6,670 nt of DNA, taken from Acidobacteriota bacterium (GTDB lineage: Bacteria > Acidobacteriota > Terriglobia > Terriglobales > Acidobacteriaceae). A program made the position numbers and the translations under genes. Under the pieces are notes generated by a model. The model saw only the letters and a list, made by a program, of their open reading frames with translations. It had not been told where the DNA came from and did no database searches. Of this stretch, positions 5,119-6,670 are shown piece after piece. The stretch covers positions 2,909 through 9,578 of the forward strand of contig JAJZNH010000254.1 of the NCBI GenBank assembly GCA_021811745.1, in the 5' to 3' direction. Each line of letters begins with the position of its first letter. Position 1 is the first letter of the stretch.

Positions 5119-5892
5119 ATGAAGGCTGGTGCCGCAAAGATGAGGCTGGACCTCTTGCTGACCGTGCGTGGCCTGGTCTCCAGCCGGGAACGAGCACGGG
5201 CGCTCATCCTCGCCGGACGGGTTCTGGTTTGCGAACAGAAGGTAGACAAGCCAGGGACCGCAATCCCCTCCGATGCGCCGGTTCGGCTGTTGGGCGAAGA
5301 CCAGCCGTATGTGAGCCGCGGCGGCCTGAAGCTGGCGGCGGCCCTGGATCACTGGGGAATCGCGGTGAGCGGCCGGGTCTGCCTGGACGTAGGTGCCTCG
5401 ACGGGAGGGTTTACCGATTGCCTCCTGCAGCGCGGCGCCGCACAGGTGACCGCTTTGGATACAGGCTTTGGGCAGATCGCCATGGAGCTGCGCAATGACC
5501 TGCGCGTGCGCCTGTTGGAGCGCACCAACGCTCGCCTTCTGCAACCAGGATCGCTGGTGGGGGGAGCGGGAGGTCCCGAGATCACTTTTCTGGCCATGGA
5601 CGTCTCCTTTATCTCGGCCACTCTCCTTCTGGGGCCAGTCCTGGCAGCCGCGCCGTCTCTGCGAGAAGCCGTAATCCTGGTCAAGCCGCAGTTCGAAGCC
5701 GGACGAGAGCATGTGGGCAAGGGCGGAATTGTCCGCGATCCCGCTGCGCACGAACTGGCCATCGAGAGAGTGGCCCATTGCGTTCGGTCATTGGGATGGG
5801 AGGTGAGTGGAACGATTCCATCGCCCATTACCGGCGTGGAGGGCAACAAGGAATTCTTGTTGTATGCGAAGGGTGCGGGCGCCCTCGAATGA
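5119..5892 (+). CDS. tlyA: TlyA family rRNA (cytidine-2'-O)-methyltransferase
   Basis: A 257-residue protein, normal for TlyA. Residues about 8-65 form an S4 RNA-binding domain (MRLDLLLTVRGL, SRERARALILAGRVLV). An FtsJ/RrmJ-type methyltransferase domain follows: YVSRGGLKL (64-72), the SAM-binding loop LDVGASTGGFTDCLL (89-103), VTALDTGFGQ (110-119), AMDVSFIS (159-166), LVKPQFEAG (187-195), VGKGGIVRDP (199-208) and GVEGNKEFLL (239-248). K71, D161, K189 and E245 could form the K-D-K-E tetrad typical of RrmJ-like enzymes. TlyA methylates 23S rRNA C1920 and, in some bacteria, 16S C1409 too, with SAM as donor; which sites apply here cannot be told. Starts at 5104 (five residues longer) and 5140 (closer to the usual MRLD start) remain possible. 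nadK follows after 53 bases, a widely conserved neighbour. The older name hemolysin is misleading. Confidence 0.92.
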   Translation: MKAGAAKMRLDLLLTVRGLVSSRERARALILAGRVLVCEQKVDKPGTAIPSDAPVRLLGEDQPYVSRGGLKLAAALDHWGIAVSGRVCLDVGASTGGFTDCLLQRGAAQVTALDTGFGQIAMELRNDLRVRLLERTNARLLQPGSLVGGAGGPEITFLAMDVSFISATLLLGPVLAAAPSLREAVILVKPQFEAGREHVGKGGIVRDPAAHELAIERVAHCVRSLGWEVSGTIPSPITGVEGNKEFLLYAKGAGALE

Positions 5893-5932
5893 GAGGATCT
5901 GTGGAGCGGCTCTCGCCTGTGTCCCGATCCAT

Positions 5933-5938
5933 TACACT
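5933..5938 (+). promoter_or_regulatory. Possible -10 hexamer for leaderless transcription of nadK
   Basis: TACACT ends exactly 7 bases before the ATG at 5946, the same spacing as TAGAAT before the SpoU gene. No Shine-Dalgarno is present between them and no -35 box is evident. The gene could also be read from a tlyA transcript. Confidence 0.4.
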
Positions 5939-5945
5939 GGGACGC

Positions 5946-6670
5946 ATGACACGCATCGCCATCGTCTGCAAATCGCACCGGGAAGAGCTCGCCAAGCTCC
6001 TGCCGGAGTTGATTGCATGGCTGCGGCAACGGAACTTCGAACCTGTGCTCGACCGGGAAGGCGGCAAATATACAACGGCCGCACCCGCCGTAGCTGGTAC
6101 GGAACTGCCTTCCTGGTCGCCGGAGCTGGTGATCGTTCTGGGTGGCGATGGAACCCTGCTGGCAGCGGCGCGTATCTTCGCCACGTCGGGTACGCCGATC
6201 CTGGGCGTGAATCTGGGTTTTCTGGGGTTCTTGACCGAGGTACGCCTGTCGGATCTCTACTCGACCCTGGAAGGCTGGTGCGCACATTGTTACGAGCTGG
6301 ATGAACGCGCCATGATCCACTGCGAGTTGTGGCGCGGTGGTCAGCGGCACTCCGGTTACGAAGCTCTGAACGACGTGGTTGTGACCAAGGCCGATATGGC
6401 GCGCATGGGCGAGTTTACTGTGGAACTGGATGGCAGAAGCGTGGCTCGCTTCCGTGCCGATGGCGTGATCGTCTCCAGCCCCACCGGCTCCACTGCCTAC
6501 AGCCTGGCAGCTAACGGGCCCATCCTTACCCCGAATGTGGATGCGATGGTGGTGACCCCCATCTGTCCACACCTGCTGACGCTGCGGCCACTGGTCCTGC
6601 GCGGAGACGCCGCGCTGGTGGTGCGTGTGGAGAGTGTTCCCAATCTCGGCCTGATGACCGTAGACGGCCA
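5946..6670 (+). CDS. nadK: NAD kinase (partial, C-terminus beyond the window)
   Basis: The frame is open from ATG at 5946 to the last base, giving 241 residues. Full-length bacterial NAD kinases are usually about 280-300, so roughly 45-50 are missing. The enzyme phosphorylates the 2'-OH of the adenosine ribose of NAD to make NADP in the cytoplasm, using ATP or polyphosphate. Motifs: ELVIVLGGDGTLLAAAR (60-76) with GGDGT and probable catalytic D68; LGVNLGFLGFLTE (86-98); ALNDVVVTK (140-148), where many homologues have NE in place of N142-D143; DGVIVSSPTGSTAYSLAANG (172-191); and VVTPICPHLLTLRPLVL (202-218). The last residues, TVDG, begin the conserved strand near the C-terminus. Its start lies 53 bases after tlyA. 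There is no Shine-Dalgarno; TACACT 7 bases upstream suggests a leaderless transcript. Confidence 0.94.
   Translation, partial: MTRIAIVCKSHREELAKLLPELIAWLRQRNFEPVLDREGGKYTTAAPAVAGTELPSWSPELVIVLGGDGTLLAAARIFATSGTPILGVNLGFLGFLTEVRLSDLYSTLEGWCAHCYELDERAMIHCELWRGGQRHSGYEALNDVVVTKADMARMGEFTVELDGRSVARFRADGVIVSSPTGSTAYSLAANGPILTPNVDAMVVTPICPHLLTLRPLVLRGDAALVVRVESVPNLGLMTVDG

Noticed and set aside
5119..5892. TlyA as a haemolysin or toxin
   Set aside because: The family was historically named for haemolysis, but the S4 plus FtsJ-like domains and SAM-binding motif show an rRNA methyltransferase.
5349..6572. A 407-codon open frame on the minus strand opposite tlyA and nadK
   Set aside because: It spans two strongly conserved genes on the other strand and the gap between them. 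Its translation is rich in Arg, His, Gln and Gly with no recognisable domain, as expected for an antisense shadow in GC-rich DNA.
1..6670. Mobile elements, CRISPR arrays, toxin-antitoxin, defence genes, tRNA or rRNA genes
   Set aside because: I looked for direct repeats, terminal inverted repeats, transposase motifs, spacer-repeat periodicity and tRNA-like cloverleaf ends, and saw none. Nearly all of the window is explained by eight genes and short intergenic regions.

Overview
The window holds eight protein-coding genes, two of them cut by the window ends. Most are ordinary housekeeping genes. The DNA is GC-rich. The gene set points to an Acidobacteriota (Terriglobia-type) chromosome: a SpoU-type rRNA methyltransferase next to a probable rarA, a stand-alone Sua5/YrdC protein, a DUF92 membrane protein, a YVTN-repeat lipoprotein beginning CGNYYQPVV, and a tlyA-nadK pair. 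This assignment comes from recalled family resemblance and was not searched.

Layout. On the minus strand, a SpoU/TrmH-family RNA 2'-O-methyltransferase (912 to 82) overlaps by ATGA the start of a second gene that leaves the window at base 1, probably the AAA ATPase RarA. Diverging from it across 132 bases with three successive palindromes is a plus-strand pair: a threonylcarbamoyl-AMP synthase (1045-1689, TTG start) and a DUF218/YdcF-type membrane-anchored protein (1691-2320), separated by one base. This pair converges on a minus-strand DUF92 integral membrane protein (3271 to 2396), with a possible bidirectional terminator between them. A 197-base divergent region follows, with a promoter-like site inside a perfect 15-bp palindrome. 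It leads into a 509-residue beta-propeller lipoprotein (3469-4998). A nested hairpin followed by a T-rich run precedes tlyA (about 5119-5892), and nadK (5946 to the window end, missing its C-terminus) follows.

How the genes work together. Several serve translation: the SpoU enzyme and TlyA methylate RNA, and the Sua5/YrdC protein starts t6A synthesis on tRNA. NadK makes NADP. RarA, if correctly identified, acts at stalled replication forks. DUF218, DUF92 and the lipoprotein belong to the cell envelope. The tlyA-nadK order is widely conserved and is often followed by recN, which may lie just beyond the window.

I found no mobile element, CRISPR array, tRNA, rRNA, phage or defence gene, and nothing I would call a new system. 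The most useful extra signals are small: TAnnnT hexamers exactly 7 bases before the start codons of the SpoU gene and nadK (8 for DUF92), which suggest leaderless transcription; palindromes in both divergent intergenic regions; and a structured leader just before tlyA.
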